Position numbers and translations under genes: made by a program | The notes under the pieces: generated by a model | What the model was told of the DNA's origin: nothing | What the model saw: the letters and a program-made list of their open reading frames with translations, nothing else | Database searches by the model: none | NCBI GenBank assembly: GCA_026225945.1 | Contig: JAMJFZ010000320.1 | Coordinates: forward strand, 13,492,001 to 13,556,000 | Direction of reading: 5' to 3' | DNA: 64,000 nt | Origin: Cricetomys ansorgei | Taxonomy: Eukaryota; Chordata; Mammalia; Rodentia; Nesomyidae | Shown here: piece by piece, positions 35,205 to 44,670 of the stretch | How positions within the stretch are numbered: the first letter of the stretch is position 1 | Layout: every line of letters starts with the position of its first letter

Positions 35205-35551
35205 CTTTGAGTGTGTTAGTATGCCTGTGTGTATATGAGCATGCATGTACATGTAGGCCCCCGTGTGCACCGGTGTGTGGAAGCCAGACGTTATCCTCGG
35301 TGTCGTTTCTCGGGTGACATCCATCAGTTTTGGGTTTTTTTTTTTAAAAGAGTCTCTCACTGGAGCTGGCCGAGTAAACTAGACTAGTGGGCCAGTGAGT
35401 CCCGCTGATCTGCCCGTCTCCAGCTCCCAGTGCTGGGGTTCCCTGCTCACATCACCATAGTAGCTTTCCTTAACATGGGCTCCAGGGATAGAATTCAAGT
35501 CCTCCCGCTTAAAAAGTAAGCACTTTACCAACTGAGCTACCACCCAGCCCC
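35205..35551 (-). mobile_element. B4-type composite SINE, reversed
   Basis: GT-rich tail, 'gaagccagacgttatcctcggtgtcgtttctcgggtgacatcc', T-run, 'agtctctcactggagctggcc', 'ctcccagtgctggggttccctgctc', and the head complement 'gggatagaattcaagtcctcccgcttaaaaagtaagcactttaccaactgagctac'. It is complete and clear. Confidence 0.85.
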
Positions 35552-35590
35552 AGAAGCGAGTATCTAATTATTGTTGAAAGGGTTTGTGTA

Positions 35591-35768
35591 GGGACCTGCC
35601 TGTGAGACAGCTCACTGTGGAAAGGCTGCTTCTACCCACCCGGCGACCTGAATGTAACCCGCAGAACCCACATGAAGGAGAGAACAAACTCCTGCAAGCT
35701 GCCTCACCCCCGCAAGCATGCCCGAGTACGCATAAACACACCCAAAATGTAAGTAAATGAATTAGTTT
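35591..35768 (+). mobile_element. B3/B2-class SINE
   Basis: 'gggacctgcctgtgagacagctcactgtggaaaggctgcttctacccacccggcgacctgaatg' is a tRNA-like head. 'aacccacatgaaggagagaacaaactcctgcaagctg' is the body, and an A/T-rich 'gtaagtaaatga' tail follows. It sits only 40 bp after a reversed B4, so the two face away from each other. Confidence 0.7.
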
Positions 35769-35827
35769 TTTACAAGAGAGTTTTTGTAGAAATAAATTCA
35801 CTCGTTAAACGTTATTTCTGGAAGTAT

Positions 35828-35905
35828 TTTTCTGTGGTGGAAATCAAACCCATGCCTGTCATGAGCAAGGCAAGCAATCCACTGCAAAGTTCCCCTGCTA
35901 GCCCT
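35828..35905 (-). mobile_element. tRNA-derived SINE head, reversed
   Basis: 'ctgtggtggaaatcaaacccatgcctgtcatgagcaaggcaagcaatccactgcaaagttcccctgctagccc' is a decayed complement of an ID/B4 head. Confidence 0.65.
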
Positions 35906-36004
35906 GTAAATTTGGAATCTTATGATAATAGATATCAGTATGTTTTATTTTATTTTGCTTTAAAAAAAACATTTTAGCAACTTCACACGTGTGATCTCAC
36001 TTTT

Positions 36005-36140
36005 CTCTCTGGCCTTATTGATAGAGTAGCCATGATTCTTATTTTATACATATGAAAACCGACCGAAAACTCCCAAGGGTCACTACAGCTTTTGGAGCTA
36101 AGCAGAGCTGGAATCCAGGCTTTGCCCTCTGGCTTCCCTG
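36005..36140 (-). mobile_element. MIR-like fragment, reversed
   Basis: 'gattcttattttatacatatgaaaaccgaccgaaaac', 'ggtcactacagcttttggagctaagcagagctggaatccaggc' follows the reversed MIR core ('attttacagatgagg ... ggtcacacagctagtaagtggcagagc'). Confidence 0.55.
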
Positions 36141-36144
36141 AAGC

Positions 36145-36245
36145 CCTCGGACAGGCTGACCCATCTCCCTGCGCCTCTGCCGCTCTCATCTGTAAAATAG
36201 GCGGGATGCAGCTGTAGGCACCGCAGACAACAGCTGAGAGGATAT
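36145..36245 (+). mobile_element. MIR-like fragment
   Basis: 'cccatctccctgcgcctctgccgctctcatctgtaaaataggcgggatgc' and 'ctgagaggatatgt' follow the forward MIR core. It abuts a reversed MIR piece, so the two form a head-to-head pair. Confidence 0.6.
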
Positions 36246-36477
36246 GTCACGTCACACGCGGGGGTGGGGGGCATCTATGAGGTCACAGCAAACCTTTCAG
36301 AGGGAGAGAAATCCTTTGCGGTTGTTGCTTTCTGTCTCACTAAAACTACATGCCTTGCACACTGCTACAAAATGGATAACGAGAGGGGTTACTGCCGGCC
36401 AGCTCCGGAGACGGCGCAGCCTCACCGGTTGGTAGCTAGGAAGCCTGGGGCAAGGGCCGTAACGCTTGGAGACGTGT

Positions 36478-36576
36478 TGTTTATACAGTGGAGATAATAA
36501 TGGCACTCCCATGCTACGGTTTTGATGCAGAGCGCATCGCACAGCGCCAGGACAACGTAGGCAGCTAATAAATATC
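36478..36576 (+). mobile_element. MIR 3' fragment
   Basis: 'gttgtttatacagtggagataataatggcactcccatgctacgg', 'agcgcatcgcacagcgccaggacaacgtaggcagctaataaatatc'. This matches the MIR 3' half, with unusually many CpGs retained. Confidence 0.7.
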
Positions 36577-36583
36577 ACAGTGA

Positions 36584-36619
36584 CCGCCGCTGTGCGGCGG
36601 CTGCTGTCATTAGACAGCA
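36584..36619. other. Two adjacent perfect hairpins
   Basis: CCGCCGC-TGT-GCGGCGG at 36584-36600 (7-bp stem, 3-nt loop) is followed after 1 bp by TGCTGTC-ATTA-GACAGCA at 36602-36619 (7-bp stem, 4-nt loop). Both stems are perfect. The pair lies directly after a MIR and outside it. Confidence 0.8.
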
Positions 36620-36843
36620 TGCCAAGTGGGCCAAAAAGCAACCGCGTGCAATTTCTTTTATAATATTTTACAATTCAGGCTTTAGGAGTAACTTACGAAT
36701 TTGTTCAAATCAAATAAAAATTACAGAGGATGTAGCGTAGTAAGAAGGGGAAATGTAGGTTACCAAAGTAAGAAGTTTTGTTAACTGTTTTCTTCCAGGT
36801 TTTTGGATAAGTCTGTAACTCTGATTATTACTACATCAACTAA

Positions 36844-36846
<3 letters not shown>

Positions 36847-36887
<41 letters not shown>

Positions 36888-36888
36888 A
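36847..36888. repeat. (CT)n-(GT)n microsatellite
   Basis: Pure CT run to 36879, then GTGTGTGT. It marks the tail of the reversed B4 that follows. Confidence 0.88.
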
Positions 36889-37373
36889 TCAGAGGACGAC
36901 CGTGGGTGTCACTGCCTAGGTTCTATCCACTCTTCTGTTGGTTGGTTTTAAGCAGTCTCTCTCATCTGCCTGTACTAAGTAGATAGTACTAAGTACTAAG
37001 CACTAAGTACGAAGTAGACCAAGCTGGCTGGTGAAGGAACCCCAGGAGCCTGCTACCCAGCACTGGGGTTACAAGTATGTGGGTACCACATATGGCTCTT
37101 TTGTTTATTTTAGGTTCCTTTTGTGTGTTATGGGCAGTAGGGCAGGGCGGGGGATGTGTGTTTGCTTTGTTGGTGTTTTGAAACAGGGTCTCATGTGCCA
37201 CTATTGATCTGGAGCCCACTACTACACCAGGCTGGCCTTGAACTCACAGAGATCTTTCTGCTTATTCCTACTGAGCGTTGGAATTAAAGACGAGCACCAT
37301 CATGCCATGAGCTCTAGGTCCTCACGCTTCTACGGCAAGGGCTTCACCAAGTGGGTTATGCTGCCATCCCACA
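36889..37373 (-). mobile_element. B4-type SINE, reversed, split by a B1
   Basis: Left piece: 'gaggacgaccgtgggtgtcactgcctaggttctatccac', then 'agcctgctacccagcactggggttacaagtatgtgggtaccacatatggc'. After the B1, the head complement resumes at about 37309: 'gctctaggtcctcacgcttctacggcaagggcttcaccaagtgggttatg'. A heptamer-like TACTAAG array (36971-37014) lies inside the left piece. Confidence 0.7.
37174..37308 (-). mobile_element. B1 SINE nested in a B4, reversed
   Basis: 'ttttgaaacagggtctcatgtgcc', 'caggctggccttgaactcacagagatctttctgc', 'gagcgttggaattaaagacgagcaccatcatgcc' is the complement of a B1. It separates the B1-like half from the head of an older B4. Confidence 0.85.
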
Positions 37374-40082
37374 ACACTTTAAACAAGTGATTAAATACAA
37401 AATGGATCCCTTTTGTTACACAGCCTCCCAGGATTCTTTAATGAATACTGACCTCTAACACTATTTACATGCACATTCTGCTTATGATGCAAACATTGGC
37501 CAAAATCTAAGGTTTGGATCATGTAGTTTGAGGTATTTTGCTTTTAGGGTGAGAAGCAGAGTTATGTGCTTGTATATTAAGAGATGTTAAGTCGAATGGT
37601 CTTCAGTAACTGAAATCAACTGAATTCAATTAATTAATATTTGACAACAGATTGAAGCACTGTATCTATTGCATTCATAAAACCATTGTCTCAAAAAGGT
37701 ATTTCAAAACGAGAATTCAGGTAGGCTTTCCCGCCACATAAAACGAAATAAGAAGGAATAGCTAAGCTTGTACAATGGAAAGAAGGCAGTTATTTGTTTT
37801 CAAAAGGGAATGTTGCATAAAAACAGATTCCTTCCCAAATTGAGCTTTGTGTGTATTTGCAATGAGTTCATGCTAAGAGACCTGATTTGCATGGACCACA
37901 CATACTGAGTAATTTGTGAAATTATGCTCATGTCTAGAGCAAAGAAAAGCCCCCTTTTTTCACTTTGCTGCCATTAAGTTCATGTGTCTTCTAACAGATC
38001 TCTACAGTATAAAAATAACAATCAGCCTGGATATACTGGCCTTCGTCATTTGCAAATGGGTTGTGTGACCCTGGGTACCTTCTACGGCATGAAATGAAAA
38101 AATGCAGCACTCTGACAGCCAGCATTGAGCATCACACAGAAGGAAAGTCTAATTAGCATTTCTGTGCTAATTAAAAGCAATGTTGGGTTAGTTCCAATAT
38201 CTGCTTTTAAATGGCTGATGTTTCAAGAAAGCAAAGTTGGGGGTAAAATGCATTTCCAAAGGACAAGCCCCTCGCAAACCTTCTAAAGTGATCAGATTTG
38301 TTGCTGTTGTTATTTACATCCCATTATAAGGGTGGGCTTGGCCATGGCTTCTTTGATCAGCTTCCCATTCTCACTTTTTCCTGCTTTGCAAGCAGCAGGG
38401 AATTCTCCATGTTTTTCTGCTTGCTTAAATCCTCTGACCGTCTGCTTTCACACAAAATTAATTAAGGATTTTCTAAATAGAGAACACGCCATGAAAGACA
38501 GAAGCAGTTCAGGATTTGCCGTCTCTCCTTCAGACAGTGCAAATACACAGTGTACCAAGCCACTCCAGTCTTTCCTGGAAAAGAAAAATTTAAAGACAAA
38601 TACCACCTCGTCTGAACCCAACCGTTCTTTCAAATAAACGGATGACGGCTACTGATTAAATACCTTTTTCAAACATTGCCCAATTATTCCAACTCACAAA
38701 GGTTCTACATGGGGTTAAATCTGATTTTCTTTCCAGGCAGAATGTCGGGGGATCATGGAGAGGTGGGGAGAGGGGAAGCTATTGTTCCACCACATTCCAT
38801 TCCTGTTAAATCAACCTGATATACGCGATAAATTAAGTCTGCACTGCAGGTCAGTGAATTTCTATTAACTACTTATTATGGAAGAAAGGAAAGCAGTCCA
38901 GTCAAGAACTCTTACACATCAGCCAAAGCAAGCTGTCACTCTGCTTAGCTTTCACAATAAGTGTCCCTCTGTCTCACACATATGAAAGAAAAGGGAGGAA
39001 AATCCCATCATTTAGCATTTAAACTCTGATTGCCAATGTGCGTGAAGCTGAAACACCAGTCCACCCTAGACTGACTGGCTGCCCCTGACTTAAAAGGCCA
39101 GGAAGCTCTGGATTTTGATAAGATTTGCTGATTTTTCAGGCAACCGTACAAATTCAAGCCTCTGGAGTTGCTGAAAACATGTACCTGGCTGTCATTTGTG
39201 TGGCCAGGCCCACAATTCCAGACCATCTGTTTCTGTTGGGTCCAAGGACTATAAGGTTAAATGAGACCTCCCCTCTGAATAAGTTCCCAAAGAAAAAATA
39301 GCTCAAGCTTTCTCCATGTGAGGCCAGATGAGCCAAAGTCCAGAGACCAACCTCAGAGAGAATTTCAATGGAAGGATTAGAAGTATTGAAGTGCAGAAAA
39401 GAGCCTGGACCACCCAATGCAGTGGGTTCTCAGCCCCATGAGCAGTCCTGGGCTCCTCAAGGAGGAGTTGCAGGTGAAAGTATAAACAGTAACAAAGCTT
39501 AGGGACCCCATCCTTCCTGTGTCTGCCCTGCAGAAGACCAGACAACTGGGACAGGAGGCTGCCTCCTGGGAAGGGGACTCCCTGGAAGGCAGGCGTATGC
39601 GTGTGGCTCTAGCAAATCACCCTTCAGGATACAGGTGTCATATTGCCCACTAGCAATTGCTGACTTCTCCCAATTCAGATCTCCAATGATTATTCCTGAG
39701 GCCAAGAAGAATCCCCAAAAAGTGAATGAGTGAATCAATCAATCAATATTAAAATAATTCAAATTACAATAAAGTCAGGGTTGATAAAGGCGTTCAGGAC
39801 AAATTAAAACACGTGTCTAGGAAAATAGAAATATTTGGGGAAACAAATTAAGGTTTATGTTAAAAACACATATATATTTATTCACACACACACACGCACA
39901 CACTCACACACATATTACAACGAATAGTCACAATTGAAGAAACAAAAGCGCTTCGCGGGAAAATTTCAAAAATTCAAAAAATAATGCAAAGACCATGATT
40001 TCTCAAATGAAAAATACAGTAGATGAATTTTTCTAGGTGAAATTAAATTTGAATAATATACGCTAGCCCAATCTATTAAAAC
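37374..40082. promoter_or_regulatory. Repeat-poor block with clustered factor-like motifs
   Basis: Only a CA tract (about 39886-39912) is repetitive over 2.7 kb. Motifs include a perfect octamer ATTTGCAT (37885-37892) and the palindrome ATTTGCAAAT (38048-38057). There is also a perfect inverted repeat of TAATTAGCA (38150-38173). A run like this in repeat-dense rodent DNA suggests constraint, but conservation was not tested. Overlapping short frames at 39000-39740 have no support. Confidence 0.35.
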
Positions 40083-40709
40083 TATTATTTCGGTGAGACC
40101 CAAGAGGGCCGCTGGGCAGCAGGCAAAGGGCTCTGGACCGAGCCCCCCCACGGCTGCCTCAGCTTCAGTCGCCTCTGGCTCCTCACAGTCATGGACCTGG
40201 AGAAGCTATTGTGGCGTCGGGTCCAGGGTTCAGTGGGGAAAACTTTACGAACTAAAGCTGATTAGAAAGGCGACAGATCTGGAGAAGAGACTGTGAGCAG
40301 AGAAAGGAAGAAAGGCAGAAGGGAGCAGGGCGCACAAGGGAGGCATGGAGCCAGCGTCTTGGATACTGGGAAGCTGGGGCCACAGTCCCAGCCTCGACTT
40401 TTTCGCTGCCTGCTAGGCTGGGGCGCAGGTCGGCGGGCAAGCCTGGCCTGAAGCACCGGAAAGCAACCACAGAGTGGACTAGGATGGCAGAATAAAGGGG
40501 CATGGAGTAAAGAGACTCTGAGCTAGGAACGCAGCACGTGGGGCAGAGCATGTTGCTGCTGAGAGCCAGTCCTCGGGCTGCCAGGAGGCTCCCGGTGCTG
40601 CTCACAGAGCAGGCCTGGAGCAGAGAGGAAACAACCTGGAGAGGAGACAAAGATGGAGAAGCAAGAGTTGTGAGGCCGAGAGAGCCAAGACTGGCGACAA
40701 GCCAGGCCC

Positions 40710-41035
40710 ATGCCACCCACTTGGTCCACAGTACAGGCCCTTGGCATAAAACCCCTGCTCCTGCTGCTGCTCCTGCTGAGAGAAGAGCACCGGACCTTGA
40801 TGCTACCTTCAGGCTGCAAGCATGACACTTGGGCCTGGGGTGCTGCTCAGGGTGCTGCTCAGGCTGCCAGTGCCAAAGGCAAGGTGGTGTGCGGCCGCCT
40901 GGACCTCTTGAAGGTCCTACCCTCAGCAAACACTGCCCAACCACAAGATCAGCCTGATTCTGAGCAGTAACAAGATACACGAACTGAAGAACCTTTCGTT
41001 TTTCTGGGTTAAATCTCTAGAGAGACTTCGTACCA
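40710..41035 (+). pseudogene. ADGRA3: Processed pseudogene fragment of ADGRA3 (GPR125), N-terminal part
   Basis: ADGRA3 is an adhesion-class seven-helix receptor with leucine-rich repeats after its signal peptide. Here a leucine-run signal-like stretch (about 40754-40780) leads to GCKHD (40812-40826) and KGKVVC (40875-40892), both at the equivalent place of the receptor's N-terminus. The frame then slips by one. From 40930 it reads TLPN, LILSSNKIHELKN and SLERLR (to about 41031), matching the first leucine-rich repeat. An intronless join of these parts indicates a spliced-RNA origin. Besides the slip there is no downstream receptor: the copy stops after the first repeat. It is non-functional as a receptor. 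The ATG at 40710 is only the frame's first one and is not shown to be the ancestral start. Identification is from memory of the human protein, so exact percentages are not given. Confidence 0.82.
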
Positions 41036-41403
41036 GAGACCATGTGGATGTTCATGATCCCTACTACAGCCAGAAAACATGCAGATGCTCACGATCCGGT
41101 TCTGCTCCTGGAAACCATCTGGGTGCACGAGATCCACGCCGCCTGCTGCCGCTGAAGACAATGCTGATGCCTGTGATTTTTCAACCAGAATGAACTTGGA
41201 TATTTGGTTTGGTTTGGTTTGGTTTGTGAGTGTTGTTTTTGTTGTCGTTGTTGATATTCTGTGTTTTTTGTTAGTTTGTTTGTTTTTCGGAGGGCACAGA
41301 GGTGAGATGGTGGACCTAGGAGGAACAGGAAGTGGGTGTGGTCGGGATACACTGTATGAGATTCTCAAGTAATTAATAAAAAATATTATGTTAAAAAAGG
41401 AAA
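41036..41403 (+). mobile_element. L1-like 3' tail with short tandem units
   Basis: Four diverged units of about 37-40 bp (41039, 41075, 41112, 41154) share 'catgNNgatgNtcatgatcc'-type cores. A (TTTGG)n stretch at 41203-41226 follows, then 'gggtgtggtcgggatacactgtatgagattctcaag' and 'aataaaaaatatt', which resemble rodent L1/Lx 3' ends. Family assignment is tentative. Confidence 0.5.
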
Positions 41404-41407
41404 AAAA

Positions 41408-41904
41408 TATCATTTAACGTGCAACCAATATAAAAATGTACTCAATAGATATGTTGTATAATCTTTTCTGGAGTGTCTTCAAAACCGAATATTTGCTACT
41501 TGTCATTTATAGAAACGTCATTGTAATAAAGTACCGCCTATAATTATTCTCAGTTGGGACTAGCCACGATTTTAGTTCTGAAAGAGTGAACGTTTACAGT
41601 TCAGATCAAACAGAGGGATGACGAAGGAGTGTTCCCAGGTGAAGTCAGAGATGAAATGCACAACTCCATAGTCCCGGGCTGTGCTATAACATTCAGGTTA
41701 TATGGGATGGTGCTCATGTTTGTGCTGATACTGGCATAAAACTTACCGCGCTGTCAGTTATTTGAAAGCCCAGCACATATAATTCAATAAGTACATAGTG
41801 TTTATTAATGATAATGAACAGCTGGGTTACTAATTTATGTATTTACAGTGATTTCGAGGTACACTCCTGCTTACTAAAAATCTTTAGGTTAGGACAGTTT
41901 GTCA
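41408..41904. other. Unassigned AT-rich DNA
   Basis: No feature recognised. A splice-donor-like 'cggtaagttt' on the minus strand near 41742 has no matching acceptor that I can see. Confidence 0.4.
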
Positions 41905-42260
41905 TGTATATTGGTTAACTTTCCTTGCTGTTGCGACGAAATGTCTGGCAAAGGCAGCTTCAGACAGGAAGGGTTTATTTTGGCTCACAGTTCAAGGGTA
42001 CAGCCCATCTTGGCAGGAATGCTATGCAGCAGGCTGGTCACAGAGCATCTACAGTCAGGAAGCAGAGAGGGGGTGACTGCTAGTGCTTGACTGCTTTCTC
42101 CTTTTGATTTAGTCCATGTACCCAGCCCGTGAAATGATGCCACCCACATGGGGGAAAAGGTTTTCTATCTCAATTAGCCTAACTCGCAGACAGTCCTTCA
42201 TAGGTACACAGATCGATTTCTACTAGGTGATTCTGGATCCCATCAAGTGGTTAACCATCA
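41905..42260 (-). mobile_element. MaLR-type (MT/ORR1-like) LTR, reversed
   Basis: Starts 'tgtatattggttaactttccttgctgttgcgacgaaatgtctggcaaaggcagc', then 'ggaagggtttattttggctcacag', and ends 'catcaagtggttaaccatca'. These are the reversed 3' and 5' ends of a complete LTR of about 356 bp. No clear target duplication. Confidence 0.75.
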
Positions 42261-42720
42261 GGTGTGTTACACCTGCCCCGGCCCCATCATCCCTTGGTTA
42301 GCCTGTTTTTTGACTGTGGTTTTCCCTTGTATCTGATTTGCTCTCATGTTGCTTTATTCTTCACAGCTTTAGGAAAATAGTCTATATCATGTATATAGGT
42401 GCCTTATAGTCTAAAGCTCAATGCTCTATACCACCTAGGGTCTGTGTAAATAAACACTATGATATTCACACACCACTGAATGATGCATTTCTCTGAATTA
42501 TCCTTATCATTAAAAGACATATGATCATGTTAAAAAGGGTGCAAAAAGATCTTAGGACAGAGCTAAGACCTACTAAGTATCTCCCACTAAAAAGAGAGAA
42601 CAAGTTGACAAAGGTACAATGCTAAAACAAGACAAAGAATCTTCTTGGAAGAAAGACTTCATTCTGCAGACTATATGAATAAAGTTCAAGCACAAAGTAA
42701 TATAAAAAAGAAACAGACAG
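42261..42720. other. Unassigned DNA
   Basis: No feature recognised. Confidence 0.4.
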
Positions 42721-43070
42721 CGTCTGGGGTATTTCTGGGCAGGGAAGAGCACTTGCTTTGCAAACATGGGACTCTGAGCTTGAATTCTCAACACCCCACA
42801 TTAAAAAAAAAAAAATACTTAGCATGGCTGTACACTCACCTACAACCCCATCAATGTGAAAAGAGCAGGCAGAAATCGGAGGATCTCTGGGACTAGCTGA
42901 AGTGTGGCTCCACATTCTGTGAAAAACCATGTTCCAGAGAATAGAGTAGAGATTGACAGACCAAGAAGGACACTGATTATTCTTCTCTGACCTCCACATT
43001 TGCTCATGGGCATGTCTGCATGTATACACATGAATGCTTACCACATACACACACACACACACCAAAAGAA
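42721..43070 (+). mobile_element. B4-type composite SINE
   Basis: Head 'gtctggggtatttctgggcagggaagagcacttgctttgcaaacatgg', a central A-run at the joint (42801-42813), the B1-like half 'cttagcatggctgtacactcacctac', 'ctctgacctccacatttgctc' and a CA tail at 43047-43062. Confidence 0.75.
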
Positions 43071-43943
43071 AAGATGAAGACACATAAAACTATTATAAAC
43101 TCATGGGTCATAAGGTAAATGGCAAATTTAAAGAGGTTCCAGGAAGAAGCAGAAAGGAAACAACAAATAAAGGAAGAGGAATTAGAGTGCTTCAACCTTC
43201 TCGTTGGCAGTCTTTGGTCCTTGAGGATGATGAATAACGTTTACGAACCCAGGCGTTGAGCAGGAAAGACTGCGCGACTGGAGGAAGAGAGACGGATGAG
43301 AGAGCAAACTGGAGGAAGTCAGCGCTCCGAGGGTCACCTCACTGAGGAGAGTAGACACTCAACTTTGGGTTGGGACAAAAACAGAAAAGCAGTATTGGAG
43401 GAAAACATATCATCCAAGAACAAGAAAAGGAAAAAGAGCCACGAATAGGCTGGAAGAGTGCAGTAGAACACCCAGATTAAACAAGACGAGGATGTAATGA
43501 TCCGATCAATTAAAGTTAGGATAGGGAAAAGCAGGATAACAAAACGAATCGTAAAATATATTGAAAAAAAAATTCAGGCTGTTATACTAACCAGAAATCA
43601 ACTAAGTTCTCCCATAAATGGAACTACAAGAATGATCTGCAGGAGAAAACCTAGATCTGTGCAGTTTTAAAAAGAGCAATTGCATTGGCAAGCTACTAAG
43701 AAGATATTAGAAGTGAATGTGCAGATGAAGCTGAAAGCAAAGGACCATTGATATTTGATGAGGTGGAGTTTAATGTCAAAGACCCTCGCCAGGAAAGAGA
43801 GCATGATTAGGTTTTAATAAATATCACAGATTAGGAACTGGAATACCTTCTTGAATACATCTACTAAGATGCTGTATAAAGGTCATGTATCAGGCAGTGT
43901 ACAAGATAGAAGCTAAACATAACGTGGTTTTTTTTTTTTAATT
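43071..43943. other. Unassigned DNA
   Basis: Purine-rich, with a few CpGs at 43230-43340. No recognised repeat, exon or pseudogene. Confidence 0.35.
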
Positions 43944-44090
43944 GACAGACATTGTAGTGCATACTTTTAGTCCTCGCACTTGGGCGGCAGAGGCAGGAGG
44001 ATCTCTGTAAATTCAAAGGCAGTGTGGTCTACAAAACAAGTTCCAGACAAGCCAGGGCTGCACAGTGAGACCTTGTCTCAAAAAACTAGT
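43944..44090 (+). mobile_element. B1 SINE
   Basis: 'gacattgtagtgcatacttttagtcctcgcacttgggcggcagaggcaggaggatctctg', 'cagtgtggtctacaaaacaagttccagacaagccagggctgcacagtgagacc'. This is a full-length B1 with moderate divergence. Confidence 0.88.
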
Positions 44091-44226
44091 TAAAATATGA
44101 AACACCGAGGAGACATTATTTTAGTTTGAAGCCTTGATATATGCTTCTGAATATTATACAGCTCTAGTTCAAACACTGTCAGAGAAAAGTTGCACAGTGC
44201 AATTTGTGAGCTTTCCTTCATCATCT

Positions 44227-44492
44227 ATGTTATGGGCTGAATGGTACGCCCTTAAAAATCCATGGCGAAGCCTAGTACTTTGGAATATGACTGCCTTTTG
44301 AAGACAGGCCCTTTGAAGGAGTAGCAGTGGGCCTAATTCAATCTGACTTCCAAGAAGAGGAAATTTAGTCACAAAAAGAGACTTCAATAGTGTCCAAGCA
44401 AAGAGGAAGGTTCCAGAAGACATTGAGAACACAGCCATTGGCAAGCCCACAGGGGAGTGATATTTTGTTATAGATGTTTTATCAAACCAACA
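44227..44492 (+). mobile_element. MLT1-type MaLR LTR, internally shortened
   Basis: Starts TGTTATGGGCTGAATGG. 'gaagcctagtactttggaatatgactgcc' and 'gaagacaggccctttgaagg' follow, and after a shortened middle 'caagcccacaggg... tattttgttatagatgttttatc'. The order matches MLT1A/B. The usual 'gaactgtgagaaa' block is missing. Confidence 0.72.
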
Positions 44493-44509
44493 CAATTTAC
44501 ATTGAAACA

Positions 44510-44512
<3 letters not shown>

Positions 44513-44553
<41 letters not shown>
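44513..44553. repeat. (GT)n microsatellite
   Basis: Pure GT tract of about 40 bp directly after an MLT1 LTR. Confidence 0.92.
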
Positions 44554-44555
<2 letters not shown>

Positions 44556-44631
44556 ATAGAGAGATAAACAATTTATGGATAATTTATAAAACTAATGTGT
44601 AAAAATGCATATTTTTAAGAAAGATGTTAGG

Positions 44632-44670
44632 GGGCTAGAGAGGTACTCAGTGGTAGTGTGGTAGAGTGGG
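44632..44670 (+). mobile_element. Truncated tRNA-derived SINE head
   Basis: 'gggggctagagaggtactcagtggtagtgtggtagagtggg' keeps the A-box half of a B2/ID-type head and then stops. Confidence 0.5.

Larger units (their letters stand above)
40091..41407 (+). mobile_element. Retroposed insertion: ADGRA3 5' copy joined to an L1-like tail
   Basis: The insertion ends in AATAAA-containing, A-rich DNA. It is flanked by TATTATTT (40083-40090) and TATCATTT (41408-41415), a 7/8 match that could be its target duplication. The left 0.65 kb is unassigned, 40712-41035 is ADGRA3-like, and 41039-41395 is an L1-like 3' end. I infer a chimaeric cDNA made by L1 machinery. An alternative is two separate insertions. 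Confidence 0.55.

Noticed and set aside
40252..40980. 242-codon minus-strand frame, the longest in the window
   Set aside because: It is antisense to the ADGRA3 retrocopy and its GC-richer left part. Low stop density explains it.
41740..41760. Minus-strand donor GCGGTAAGTTTT
   Set aside because: No acceptor with an open frame could be found upstream on that strand.
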